Assembly (NCBI GenBank): GCA_965216035.1
Contig: CBDCFM010000021.1
Span: 620,001-684,000 of the forward strand
Source: G963664115 sp965216035
Lineage (GTDB): Bacteria; Acidobacteriota; Terriglobia; 20CM-2-55-15
Length of the DNA stretch: 64,000 nucleotides
Reading direction: 5' to 3'
The notes beneath the pieces were generated by a model. The model was not told the origin of the DNA, searched no databases, and saw nothing but the letters and a program-made list of their open reading frames with translations. A program made the position numbers and the translations under genes. This document shows, piece by piece, positions 53,767-61,350 of this stretch; within the stretch, counting starts at the first letter, position 1; the number at the start of each line of letters is the position of its first letter.

Positions 53767-54121
53767 GATATTCGTGCACCGATGAAGGAGCCGATTCAGC
53801 TGACTTTTCTGCGGGATAGATTACCTTTGACAGCTCGCCGTTGTCACGCTTCGATTTTTGTGATCCCCCATACTGTGCGACAGGTGCAGAGCGAACGGTA
53901 TCCGGCATCAATAACTTATATAATGAACAGGGTGGCTTCGTCGGCTCTCAGATTGCCTCCGAGAACCCGGCCCGGTTTGGCCGAAACGCGGCCGTCGAGA
54001 CATCTGCCACCTGCTCCGAGAGCTGACAATCTGGGGCGTAGCGGATACAATCGCGCTGACCCATCGTGCATCAGGCGGGGGCATTTTCCGATACGCATAC
54101 ACCCAGGGGCCGAGCACTGCA
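53767..54121. other. Divergent promoter region
   Basis: The stretch lies between the start of the TAXI protein and the GatC-like gene. An ORF that reads through it in the amidase frame shows no protein-like features. It should carry promoters for both directions, but no box was convincing enough to place. Confidence 0.45.
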
Positions 54122-54328
54122 ATGAACGAAAAAATCTCGACCGAACTCGTCGTCATGCTCGCTCGTTATGCGGGGCTGCCCCTCACGGAGGGTCGGGCCG
54201 AAGCCCTGGCGCGCATCCTCGGTCCCCGCCTGGCGAATCTGAGAGCGATTCGGCCCGAAGGTTACGAGATTCTGGCACCGGGTCTGAACTTCCGTGTGCC
54301 TACGCCAATCGACCACACGCGGAGATGA
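54122..54328 (+). CDS. GatC/AtzG-like small subunit
   Basis: A 68-residue helical protein (ISTELVVMLARYAGLPLTEG, then RAEALARILGPRLANLRAI). Its length and two-helix layout match AtzG/DUF4089, the small protein that wraps around AtzE-type amidases. Its stop overlaps the amidase start as ATGA, which fits a stable two-subunit complex. Conserved residues are few, so the family call depends largely on the context. Confidence 0.65.
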   Translation: MNEKISTELVVMLARYAGLPLTEGRAEALARILGPRLANLRAIRPEGYEILAPGLNFRVPTPIDHTRR

Positions 54329-55743
54329 GTCGGCGAGACGACGGTGAGGTCTTCTACCTTTCTCTCAAGGAAGTCTCCAGACGCATCGCATGCGGCGACC
54401 TGTCTCCTGTAGACGTATTGAACGCCGTTATTGAGCGCACCTCGAACCTCGAACCTCGGTTGAACGCTTACATCACACCCGCCTTCGAGAGAGCGATGGA
54501 GGACGCGCGAGTGGCCGAGCGCGAGATTGCCGCAGGCAAACATCGCGGGCCATTGCATGGGGTTCCCATCGGGCTCAAAGACAACTGCTGGACGAAGGGG
54601 ATCCGAACGACCGCCGGTTCGAAGCTTCTTGCTGATTTCGTCCCGACCGAGGATGGCACCGCAGTCGCCCGGCTTCGCGGGGCGGGCGCCGTCATCACCG
54701 GCAAGCTCAATATGCATGAGCTCGCGATCGGTGGGACGACGACGAACCCGCACTACGGGGCGACGCGCAATCCGTGGGGCCTGGACCGGATTCCCGGCGG
54801 GTCGAGCGGTGGATCGGCCGCGGCAGTCGCGGCCGGCTTCTGTTTCGCCGCACTGGGTACCGACACCGTTGCATCCGTGCGCCACCCGGCTTGCCTCTGT
54901 GGTCTGGTGGGCTTGAAGGGAACGTTCGGGCGGGTCAGCGTCTTTGGCACGGTGCCCCTCTCCTGGAGTCTCGATCATGTGGGTCCGATCACGCGTAAGG
55001 TCGAGGATGCCGCGCTGGTGTTGAACGCCATCGCCGGTTACGACCCTAAGGATTCCGGTTCGGTCAACGTGGAGGTGCCTGATTTCACCCGCCGGTTGGG
55101 GGAGGATCTGAACGGAGTTCGAATTGGGCTGCCCCGGAAACATTTTTTTGAGCCTCTCGACCCGGAAGTCCGCGAATCGGTGGAAGCGGCCATTGGCGTG
55201 CTGCGGGATCTGGGTGCGAGAGTTCGCGACGTCGAATTTCCCAGCGCGCCGCAAGCCACCGTCATTTTCCCATTCCTGAGCCGGCCCGAGGCGGCATCAT
55301 TTCAGGAAGACTTTCTGCGCCGGCGGGCCGACGACTACGGGGACGTCCGTTGGAACGTCGAGCTCGGAGAAATGATTCTGGCAACAGACTATATCCGGGC
55401 GCAGCGGCTGCGCACCGCCATGCGACAAGAATTTGACGGGATCATGCGGGATGTCGATGCATTGGTGATGCCGACCACGCGCACCGTCGCCCACCCGATC
55501 GGTGATCCCGTTACGAGCGTCGATGGTAAACCCCTGGATCCGTTTGATCTGATGGTGGGCTTGACAGCCCCCTTTTCACTCACGGGTTCGCCGGCAATTT
55601 CCGTTCCGTGCGGGTTCAATTCGGAGGGCCTTCCGATCGGGCTTCAGATTGCTGGCCGCGCATGGGATGAGGCGATGGCATTGCGGATAGGGGCCGCATA
55701 CGAACGCGCAACGCCATGGAGTGGCCGACACCCGACGCCCTGA
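54325..55743 (+). CDS. Amidase signature family enzyme (AtzE/GatA-like)
   Basis: A 472-residue hydrolase from the ATG at 54325; the open frame extends 189 codons upstream without family resemblance. The catalytic Lys is in PIGLKDNCWTKGIRTTAGS, the first Ser in IPGGSSGGSAAAVAAGF and the nucleophile Ser in GTDTVASVRHPACLCGLVG. In most amidases the last block reads DTGGSxR; here GG is replaced by VA next to the nucleophile, which is unusual and could change the oxyanion pocket. It should cut a C-N bond in an amide or urea-type compound. The GatC-like gene overlaps its start. Confidence 0.9.
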   Translation: MSRRDDGEVFYLSLKEVSRRIACGDLSPVDVLNAVIERTSNLEPRLNAYITPAFERAMEDARVAEREIAAGKHRGPLHGVPIGLKDNCWTKGIRTTAGSKLLADFVPTEDGTAVARLRGAGAVITGKLNMHELAIGGTTTNPHYGATRNPWGLDRIPGGSSGGSAAAVAAGFCFAALGTDTVASVRHPACLCGLVGLKGTFGRVSVFGTVPLSWSLDHVGPITRKVEDAALVLNAIAGYDPKDSGSVNVEVPDFTRRLGEDLNGVRIGLPRKHFFEPLDPEVRESVEAAIGVLRDLGARVRDVEFPSAPQATVIFPFLSRPEAASFQEDFLRRRADDYGDVRWNVELGEMILATDYIRAQRLRTAMRQEFDGIMRDVDALVMPTTRTVAHPIGDPVTSVDGKPLDPFDLMVGLTAPFSLTGSPAISVPCGFNSEGLPIGLQIAGRAWDEAMALRIGAAYERATPWSGRHPTP

Positions 55744-55859
55744 TCTTGCCGATAGAAAGGTTCGGGCGCTGGTTCCGTCAACTCCGACGGGTTCATGTGT
55801 TATCGGGTCAGGGGCCCCTCAGAGAGATCATCGAACAGTTGACCAAAGGAGTTTCTGGC

Positions 55860-56840
55860 ATGGATGGGAAAATCGCGTTTGAGGAACATATGGCCATCCC
55901 CGATACCCTGGACGACTCGCGCACTTTCGCCGGAGCATCTGGTAAGTGGGACGATTTCGCGCGCCAGATCCTGGATATCGAGGACGAGCGTCTCGCCCGA
56001 ATGGACAGCAACGGCATAGAATTCGCCATTCTCTCGCTCAACGCGCCGGGGATCCAGGCGATTCTGGACACCGACAGGGCGATCGAAGTCGCCCGGAGTG
56101 CCAACGACCATCTGGCAGAGGCCGTCGGGAAACACCCGGATCGTTTTGCCGGATTTGCAGCGCTTCCCATGCAGGATCCGGACGCCGCCTCGGAAGAACT
56201 GATCCGCTCGATCCAGGATCTGGGTTTCAAGGGTGCCCTCGTCAATGGATTCACTCAGAAAGGTGTTCCTGATTCGGCGATCTATTTTGATATTCCGGAG
56301 TACCGGAGTTTCTGGGCCACTGTGTCCGAGCTGGACGTGCCGTTCTATCTGCATCCACGGATGCAGATTCCCGCGCGCGCTCAACCTTACGAAGGGCACC
56401 CGTGGCTGATGAGCTCGCCATGGGGGTTTGCCGTGGAAACTTCTATCCACGCACTGCGAATGTGTGGTTCGGGCATGTTCGATGATTTTCCCGATCTGAA
56501 GATAATTGTCGGCCATCTCGGTGAACACATTCCGTACGATCTCTGGCGCATCGACGCCCGGATGCGCTTTTCGCCGCGCGGCTATGAGGGCAAGCGCTAT
56601 CTAGGCGAGTACTTCCGCGACCATTTCTATGTCACCACCAGCGGCAATTTCTGCGACCCATCGTTCCAATGTGCCCTGGAAGTGATGGGCGTTGACCAAC
56701 TGTTCTTTTCGGCTGACTACCCCTTCGAGAAAATGGAAGATGCCGCCCAATGGCTCGACGACGCGTCCCTATCGGATTCCGAGCGCCTGCAGATCGGCCG
56801 CACCAACGCTATCAAGCTGTTCAAATTGGATCTGACATGA
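55860..56840 (+). CDS. Amidohydrolase-type decarboxylase, gamma-resorcylate decarboxylase-like
   Basis: A 326-residue TIM-barrel protein from the ATG at 55860 (AAAGGAG box upstream). From memory it follows 2,6-dihydroxybenzoate (gamma-resorcylate) decarboxylase over its whole length: GKIAFEEHMAIPDTL, MDSNGIEFAILSLNAPGIQA, DLGFKGALVNGFTQKG, LDVPFYLHPRMQIP, IVGHLGEHIPYDLWRID and FFSADYPFEKMEDAAQWLDD. The metal ligands are Glu and His of EEH, His of LHP and GHLGE, and Asp of SADYPFE. Such enzymes remove CO2 from hydroxybenzoates, or add it in reverse. It follows the amidase by 117 bases. Confidence 0.88.
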   Translation: MDGKIAFEEHMAIPDTLDDSRTFAGASGKWDDFARQILDIEDERLARMDSNGIEFAILSLNAPGIQAILDTDRAIEVARSANDHLAEAVGKHPDRFAGFAALPMQDPDAASEELIRSIQDLGFKGALVNGFTQKGVPDSAIYFDIPEYRSFWATVSELDVPFYLHPRMQIPARAQPYEGHPWLMSSPWGFAVETSIHALRMCGSGMFDDFPDLKIIVGHLGEHIPYDLWRIDARMRFSPRGYEGKRYLGEYFRDHFYVTTSGNFCDPSFQCALEVMGVDQLFFSADYPFEKMEDAAQWLDDASLSDSERLQIGRTNAIKLFKLDLT

Positions 56841-57132
56841 GGGCAAGCCGTCCGGGAGGCAAATGGGTGGATCGAGCCAGGACAGCCCCTCTGCGTGGGT
56901 TGCCTCCCACGGTGAATACAGCACAGGTCCTGCCACTGCTTCCCTACGTCGTTGGCGACCGTGGTAGCATCTATGCTCCGAATTCCCATGCTGCGCACCC
57001 CACAGTGCCGGGCTCCCCAGAGTTTCCCATCATTCATACTTAGATTGACGATCGGGCGGGCGACGGAAGGACTACAATCGAGCGGACGGCGGCAGCGAAA
57101 GTGGTCTGAACGCATCGATTTTGAGGCACGCT

Positions 57133-58146
57133 ATGATTATTGACTGCCACGGACACTACACCACGGCGCCCAAGGAACTGGGAGACTACCGCACCCAGCA
57201 GATTGCTGCGTTTGAGGCTTCCCGTCCGGCAACAAAGGGAGCCCTGGACATTACGGATGACCAGCTGCGCGAGAGCGTCGAGGGCGCGCAGTTGAAGCTG
57301 CAGCGTGAGCGGGGCACCGATATGACGATCTTTTCTCCGCGCGCCTCCGGGATGGCCCACCATCTGGGTGATGCGACTGTCAGCCAGTACTGGAGTGAAC
57401 ACTGCAACGATTTGATCCACCGCCTCTGCGTGTTGTACCCGAATAACTTTGTGGGTGTCTGCCAGTTGCCGCAATCTCCGGGCGTGGGACCAGCGAACTG
57501 CATCGGTGAGCTTGAACGGTGTGTCACCGAACTGGGAATGATCGGGTGCAATTTGAATCCCGATCCCTCCGGCGGCCGATGGACCGCGCCCCCGCTGACG
57601 GATCGATACTGGTATCCGATTTACGAAAAGATGGTGGAGTTGGATGTGCCCGCGATGGTGCATGTCAGCGCGTCCTGCAATCCTGCTTTTCATACGACGG
57701 GGGCGCACTACCTCAGCGCTGACACGACAGCCTTCATGCAGTTTCTGACTTCGGATCTTTTCCGGGACTTTCCAGCGCTGAGGTTCGTAATTCCCCATGG
57801 TGGAGGTGCCGTGCCCTATCATTGGGGTCGGTATCGCGGGCTGGCGCAGGATATGAAGCGCCCGCTGCTGACTGATTTGATCCGCGACAACGTCTTCTTC
57901 GACACCTGCGTCTACCACATGCCGGGAATCGAGTTGCTGACACGTGTCGTGCCCGCCGACAACATCATCTTCGGCTCCGAGATGGTCGGTGCCGTTCGCA
58001 GCGTCGATCCGGAAACCGGGCACTACTACGACGATACAAGGCGTTACATCGACCAGGCCTCCTGGTTGAGTGAAGAAGAGAAGCGAATGATCTTCGAAGG
58101 AAATGCGCGGAAGGTGTATCCCCGCATTCTCGAGAAAATCGCATGA
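57133..58146 (+). CDS. ligJ: 4-Oxalomesaconate hydratase-like amidohydrolase (LigJ-type)
   Basis: A 337-residue protein from the ATG at 57133, with GAGG six bases upstream. It matches LigJ of the protocatechuate 4,5-cleavage pathway as I know it: MIIDCHGHYT, ERGTDMTIFSPRASGMAHHL, GCNLNPDPSGG, APPLTDRYWYPIYEKMVELD, VIPHGGGAVPYHWGRYRGLA, NIIFGSEMVGAV and KRMIFEGNARKVYPR. The Zn ligands are in CHGH, the His of VHVSAS, HGGG and GSEM. LigJ adds water to the ring-cleavage product of gallate and similar compounds. It fits an aromatic-acid catabolic cluster. Its stop overlaps the peptidase start as ATGA. Confidence 0.85.
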   Translation: MIIDCHGHYTTAPKELGDYRTQQIAAFEASRPATKGALDITDDQLRESVEGAQLKLQRERGTDMTIFSPRASGMAHHLGDATVSQYWSEHCNDLIHRLCVLYPNNFVGVCQLPQSPGVGPANCIGELERCVTELGMIGCNLNPDPSGGRWTAPPLTDRYWYPIYEKMVELDVPAMVHVSASCNPAFHTTGAHYLSADTTAFMQFLTSDLFRDFPALRFVIPHGGGAVPYHWGRYRGLAQDMKRPLLTDLIRDNVFFDTCVYHMPGIELLTRVVPADNIIFGSEMVGAVRSVDPETGHYYDDTRRYIDQASWLSEEEKRMIFEGNARKVYPRILEKIA

Positions 58147-59168
58147 AAAAAGACCGAGGCTTCATGAAGTGTCCGCCCCCGACGCCCCGGACTTCTATGA
58201 CACTTTGGTCCCTTCTGGTTGCCGCTATAGCAATCTCCCTGCACGGCTCCGCCATTGGATCCGTTCAGGATCGGGCCATCGATCCTGGCTTTGGTGAGGT
58301 TGCGCGTGAACACATTGCTGCACTATCTGAAGGAATCGGCGCGCGCGTCGCCGGAAGTCCAGGGGAAGTCCGGGCCGCCGGTTACATCGAAAATGTTTTC
58401 CGGCACATTGGCTACCCCACTCTCGTCCAATCCTTCACCTTTGTTGCTGGGCCTCGGGGCCGCAGTTCTACACTCGAATCGGCAAATGTGGTCGCTGTGA
58501 AGGAGGGATCTTCTACCGAGGAAATCATTGTGGGTGCGCACTACGATTCAGAAAGCCGGGGCCGGGGTGCGGGCGACAATGCTTCGGGAGTGGGCGTGAT
58601 GCTTGAGATCGCCGCCTCCGTGCGGGAGGTAACGACGCCGTACACGATCCGATTCGTTGCTTTTGGTGCTGAAGAGGAGGGGCTCGCTGGATCCCGCCAC
58701 CACGTGGGTGAGATGCCGTCGAAAGCCACCAGCAGCGTAGTGGCAATGATCAACCTGGACAGCCTGATGGCCGGTGATATTGCCTATGTCTATGGGGACG
58801 CCGGAGACGCCGGCGTTGTTCGTGACTGGATTCTGTCCCGTGCCGCGGAACAGGGCTTCAATCTGCGGACGCAGTCAGGCGAGAACCCCGAATACCCTGC
58901 GGGCACGACCGGGGATTTTTCCGATCACGTACCGTTCGAAGATGCGGGTATCCGGTATGCGTATTTCGAATCCACCAACTGGACTCTGGGAGAGAGAAAC
59001 GGTTACGTTCAGGTTGACCCAGAATTTGGAGAAAACGGTTACATCTGGCATACACCGTTCGATACGATCGATTATATTGAGCCAACATTTCCTGGCAGGA
59101 TCGATGAGCGCCTCCATTTGTATGCGACGATGCTCTACCAGGTGTTGACGGAATTTACCTTGCCGTAA
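58143..59168 (+). CDS. M28 family exported metallopeptidase
   Basis: A 341-residue protein with a signal-like segment (LWSLLVAAIAISLHGSAIG). The zinc ligands are all visible: His and Asp in VGAHYDSESRG, Asp in GAGDNASGVGVMLEI, Glu pair in VAFGAEEEGLAGSRHHVG, Asp in MINLDSLM and the final His in WHTPFDT. Aminopeptidase or glutaminyl-cyclase-like activity is expected. The ATG overlaps the hydratase stop as ATGA, so it is translated together with the catabolic genes although its role there is unclear. Confidence 0.9.
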   Translation: MKKDRGFMKCPPPTPRTSMTLWSLLVAAIAISLHGSAIGSVQDRAIDPGFGEVAREHIAALSEGIGARVAGSPGEVRAAGYIENVFRHIGYPTLVQSFTFVAGPRGRSSTLESANVVAVKEGSSTEEIIVGAHYDSESRGRGAGDNASGVGVMLEIAASVREVTTPYTIRFVAFGAEEEGLAGSRHHVGEMPSKATSSVVAMINLDSLMAGDIAYVYGDAGDAGVVRDWILSRAAEQGFNLRTQSGENPEYPAGTTGDFSDHVPFEDAGIRYAYFESTNWTLGERNGYVQVDPEFGENGYIWHTPFDTIDYIEPTFPGRIDERLHLYATMLYQVLTEFTLP

Positions 59169-59212
59169 ATCCGAACTGGAATCGATGGTCACAATCGTGG
59201 AGGAGATTGCCA

Positions 59213-59686
59213 ATGGGTGAAGTCAAGTACACATCCCGAGTCCAATTGGAACGAAAAAATGGCCCGCTGCGTCTGGCGAGGATACCGGCCGAAAGCGAAC
59301 CGGTCTGGTTCGGGGTTCACGGAGGTATCGCAGAGCACTATGGGGTGGACCCGTCAAAACTGGATGCGGTCCATGCGACCACGATCGACTATGTTGTAGC
59401 TGCTACCGGTGGTTGAATGGTGGGTACGTTCGGGGGCGCGCTGGATGCGCGCCAGATTGAAGCTTCAGGTGGGCGACTGACGGCGGATATTACCGGTGAA
59501 GTGGAATCGGACGGCGGTGTGCTGATCATAAAGCGTATCCACGTCAACATGCGCTTGCGCGCGTCAGAGGACGTCAGAGAGGTCGTCGAACGGGTGCACG
59601 GTGTGTTTGCCAATAAGTGTCCCGTCTTTCGCAGTCTTTCTCCGGGGATCGAGATCACATCCTCTTATGAATTGGTCGAGGGTTGA
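59213..59686 (+). CDS. OsmC-like protein with in-frame TGA at the peroxidatic Cys: candidate selenoprotein
   Basis: A 157-codon frame from the ATG at 59213 (GGAGGAG box upstream), interrupted only by a TGA at codon 68 (59414-59416). Around it the protein reads LDAVHATTIDYVVAATGG-[TGA]-MVGTFGGALDARQIEAS, and in OsmC proteins this is the GGC position, the peroxidatic cysteine. The second, resolving cysteine is intact in ANKCPVFRSLSPGI, and the rest of the family pattern (YTSRVQLERKNGPLRL, HVNMRLRASEDVREVVERVH) is open. OsmC proteins reduce organic hydroperoxides. A 7-pair hairpin with loop TGGAT follows the TGA. Ordinary calling splits the gene into 59213-59416 and 59417-59686. Confidence 0.85.
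59435..59453 (+). promoter_or_regulatory. Candidate bacterial SECIS hairpin of the OsmC-like gene
   Basis: GGCGCGC and GCGCGCC form seven G-C pairs around the loop TGGAT. The loop starts 26 bases after the TGA and has a G at its second position. Distance, loop size and G placement fit a bacterial SECIS element, although the stem is also coding and GC-rich. Confidence 0.6.
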
Positions 59687-59690
59687 GCTA

Positions 59691-60440
59691 ATGAACAAAG
59701 TTTTGTTTCTGGCCGTGCCACTGATCGCGACGGCTGTCCTGGGTGTTTGGGTCCATGCTGCAGAGGCCGAAGAAGCCATGGGAGCCATGAAAACTAATGA
59801 AGCCATGACAGCCGGAGAGCGCCGCGACGTCACCTTGAACTATGGCGCAGGGCAGAGTTTGTCTCTCACGGTTGTGTTGCCTGTCGGCTATATGCCCGAC
59901 ATCGCTTACCCCCTCGTCTTTGCGCTGCCTCCGGGACCGGGCACTCCGGACATGGTCAACGCTTTTCTGGGCAATTATTGGCTCGAACAGGCGGATCGCC
60001 GGGGATATATTCTTGTTTCACCCGCCGTGTTGGGTCCGAGTCTTGAAGATTCGGCCCGTGAGGTTGTCGACGCAGTGTTCGATTGGGTGGGAGAGAATCT
60101 GAGCTACGATGCCGCGCGCGTCACGCTGGCCGGACAGTCCAATGGAGGTATCGGCGCGTTCCATGTGGCGCGTGCCGAACCGGATCGTTTTGGATCGATC
60201 GTGGTCATGCCCGGCGGGTATGGGGCCCCGGGCGATCTGGCTCAGCTTGGCGGAAAGCCGGTCTTGTTAGCCGTTGGCGAGCGCGACGCACGGTGGGTCG
60301 TGCTGACCCACCGTACGCGCGACCTTCTTGTGCTCGCCGGCGCCCAGCCGCGGGTTGATGTCATACCGGGCGCGGGCCACGTCTTTCCTTATCCCGCCAA
60401 TACTCTGTTTGACTGGATCGAGCTGTCGCATCCTGAATGA
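59691..60440 (+). CDS. Exported alpha/beta-hydrolase (esterase, PHB depolymerase-like)
   Basis: A 249-residue protein from the ATG at 59691, only 4 bases after the OsmC-like stop. The signal peptide ends near VHAAEA. The catalytic triad is visible: Ser in LAGQSNGGIGAFHV, Asp in VGERDARW and His in PGAGHVFPY. The first strand block (SLTVVLPVGYMPDIAYPLVF) is typical of LpqC/phospholipase-carboxylesterase types. It likely cleaves an ester in the periplasm. Overlapping upstream frames were discarded because they run inside the OsmC-like gene. Confidence 0.87.
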   Translation: MNKVLFLAVPLIATAVLGVWVHAAEAEEAMGAMKTNEAMTAGERRDVTLNYGAGQSLSLTVVLPVGYMPDIAYPLVFALPPGPGTPDMVNAFLGNYWLEQADRRGYILVSPAVLGPSLEDSAREVVDAVFDWVGENLSYDAARVTLAGQSNGGIGAFHVARAEPDRFGSIVVMPGGYGAPGDLAQLGGKPVLLAVGERDARWVVLTHRTRDLLVLAGAQPRVDVIPGAGHVFPYPANTLFDWIELSHPE

Positions 60441-60534
60441 CTGCGAATCGTAGGTGGTCTGTGGCGACGCAATCATTGCCTGACACAGTGTGCGGATAGA
60501 CGTACCTATCAGAAGAGTCGAAAGGAAAGAGGCG

Positions 60535-61350
60535 TTAGTCTCCGATGCGGGTAGCTGTAAGAATCGCATACCCCAGCTGGCCCGCGTGAATTGCTTCAAG
60601 TGCGCCCATTGCCATTTGTTTTGCGTTCGTGAAGTCCACGCCGGGCAGGTCGATTTTCTTGAGTCCTACTGCAATTTCTAAGCCCAGAAGTTTTCCGCGG
60701 ATTTGATTGACCATAGCGGTGAGCGCATCGTCGTGGGCGGTGACGGAGTCCATCCGGAAATCGGCCGCTCGAAGCGTCTCTCGATAACCATCGACGGGTT
60801 GGGCATCGGCGATACATGCCACCCAGGCCATCAGGGAATTCAGAGCTTCGGGCAGCGCGTCGCCACGAGTAATGTCACTCAGGCCCAGGCGGCCTCCAAT
60901 CCTGAGAACACGATGGAACTGGGCCGCCGCCCTCGCTTTGTCCGGGAAGGTACAAAAGGCACATTCGCAGATGATTGCGTCGAACGAAGCGTATTCGAAT
61001 GGCAGAGTCTCGGAGTCGCCCTGCTCGAATCGGACACGTCCACTCAGACCGCGCGCGGCGGCTTCCTCGTTCGCCTCACGAACGTTTTCTGCTCCGTAAT
61101 CCACACCCACGACGTCGCATTCAAAGGTTTCGGCAACGTGAAGGGCGCTGGTTCCCGTACCGGAGGCTACATCGAGAATTTTCAGGCCGGGCCTGAGATC
61201 CAGTGCCTGTCCAAGTTGCGTTGTCAAGCCGAGGCCGCCCGGATGAAACGAGTCACCCAGAAGCATCCGAACAAAATCCTGCTCGTAAAGTTGTGCGCAA
61301 CAGGACTTGAGGTCTTGATTGGATGAGGGAAGGACGGTCGGTTGTTTCAT
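60535..61350 (-). CDS. SAM-dependent methyltransferase (cysteine-rich, ArsM-like)
   Basis: A 271-residue class I methyltransferase. The SAM motif is LDVASGTGTSALHVAE, followed by VVGVDYGAENVREANEEAAA, FEQGDSETLPF and the loop CECAFCTFPDKARAAAQFHR ending in VLRIGGRLGLSDITRG. The cysteines KSCCAQ, TFECDV and CECAFC recall arsenite methyltransferases, but their spacing differs from known ArsM, so the substrate is open. Its start overlaps the stop of the radical SAM gene by one base (TGATG), so the two enzymes probably act on the same compound. Confidence 0.85.
   Translation of the reverse strand: MKQPTVLPSSNQDLKSCCAQLYEQDFVRMLLGDSFHPGGLGLTTQLGQALDLRPGLKILDVASGTGTSALHVAETFECDVVGVDYGAENVREANEEAAARGLSGRVRFEQGDSETLPFEYASFDAIICECAFCTFPDKARAAAQFHRVLRIGGRLGLSDITRGDALPEALNSLMAWVACIADAQPVDGYRETLRAADFRMDSVTAHDDALTAMVNQIRGKLLGLEIAVGLKKIDLPGVDFTNAKQMAMGALEAIHAGQLGYAILTATRIGD

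Noticed and set aside
53758..54324. Upstream extension of the amidase frame by 189 codons
   Set aside because: The extension covers the promoter region and the GatC-like gene in another frame; amidase similarity begins only at the ATG at 54325.
59417..59686. Separate gene starting at ATG 59417
   Set aside because: It starts right after the TGA without a ribosome-binding site and is the second half of the OsmC-like protein.
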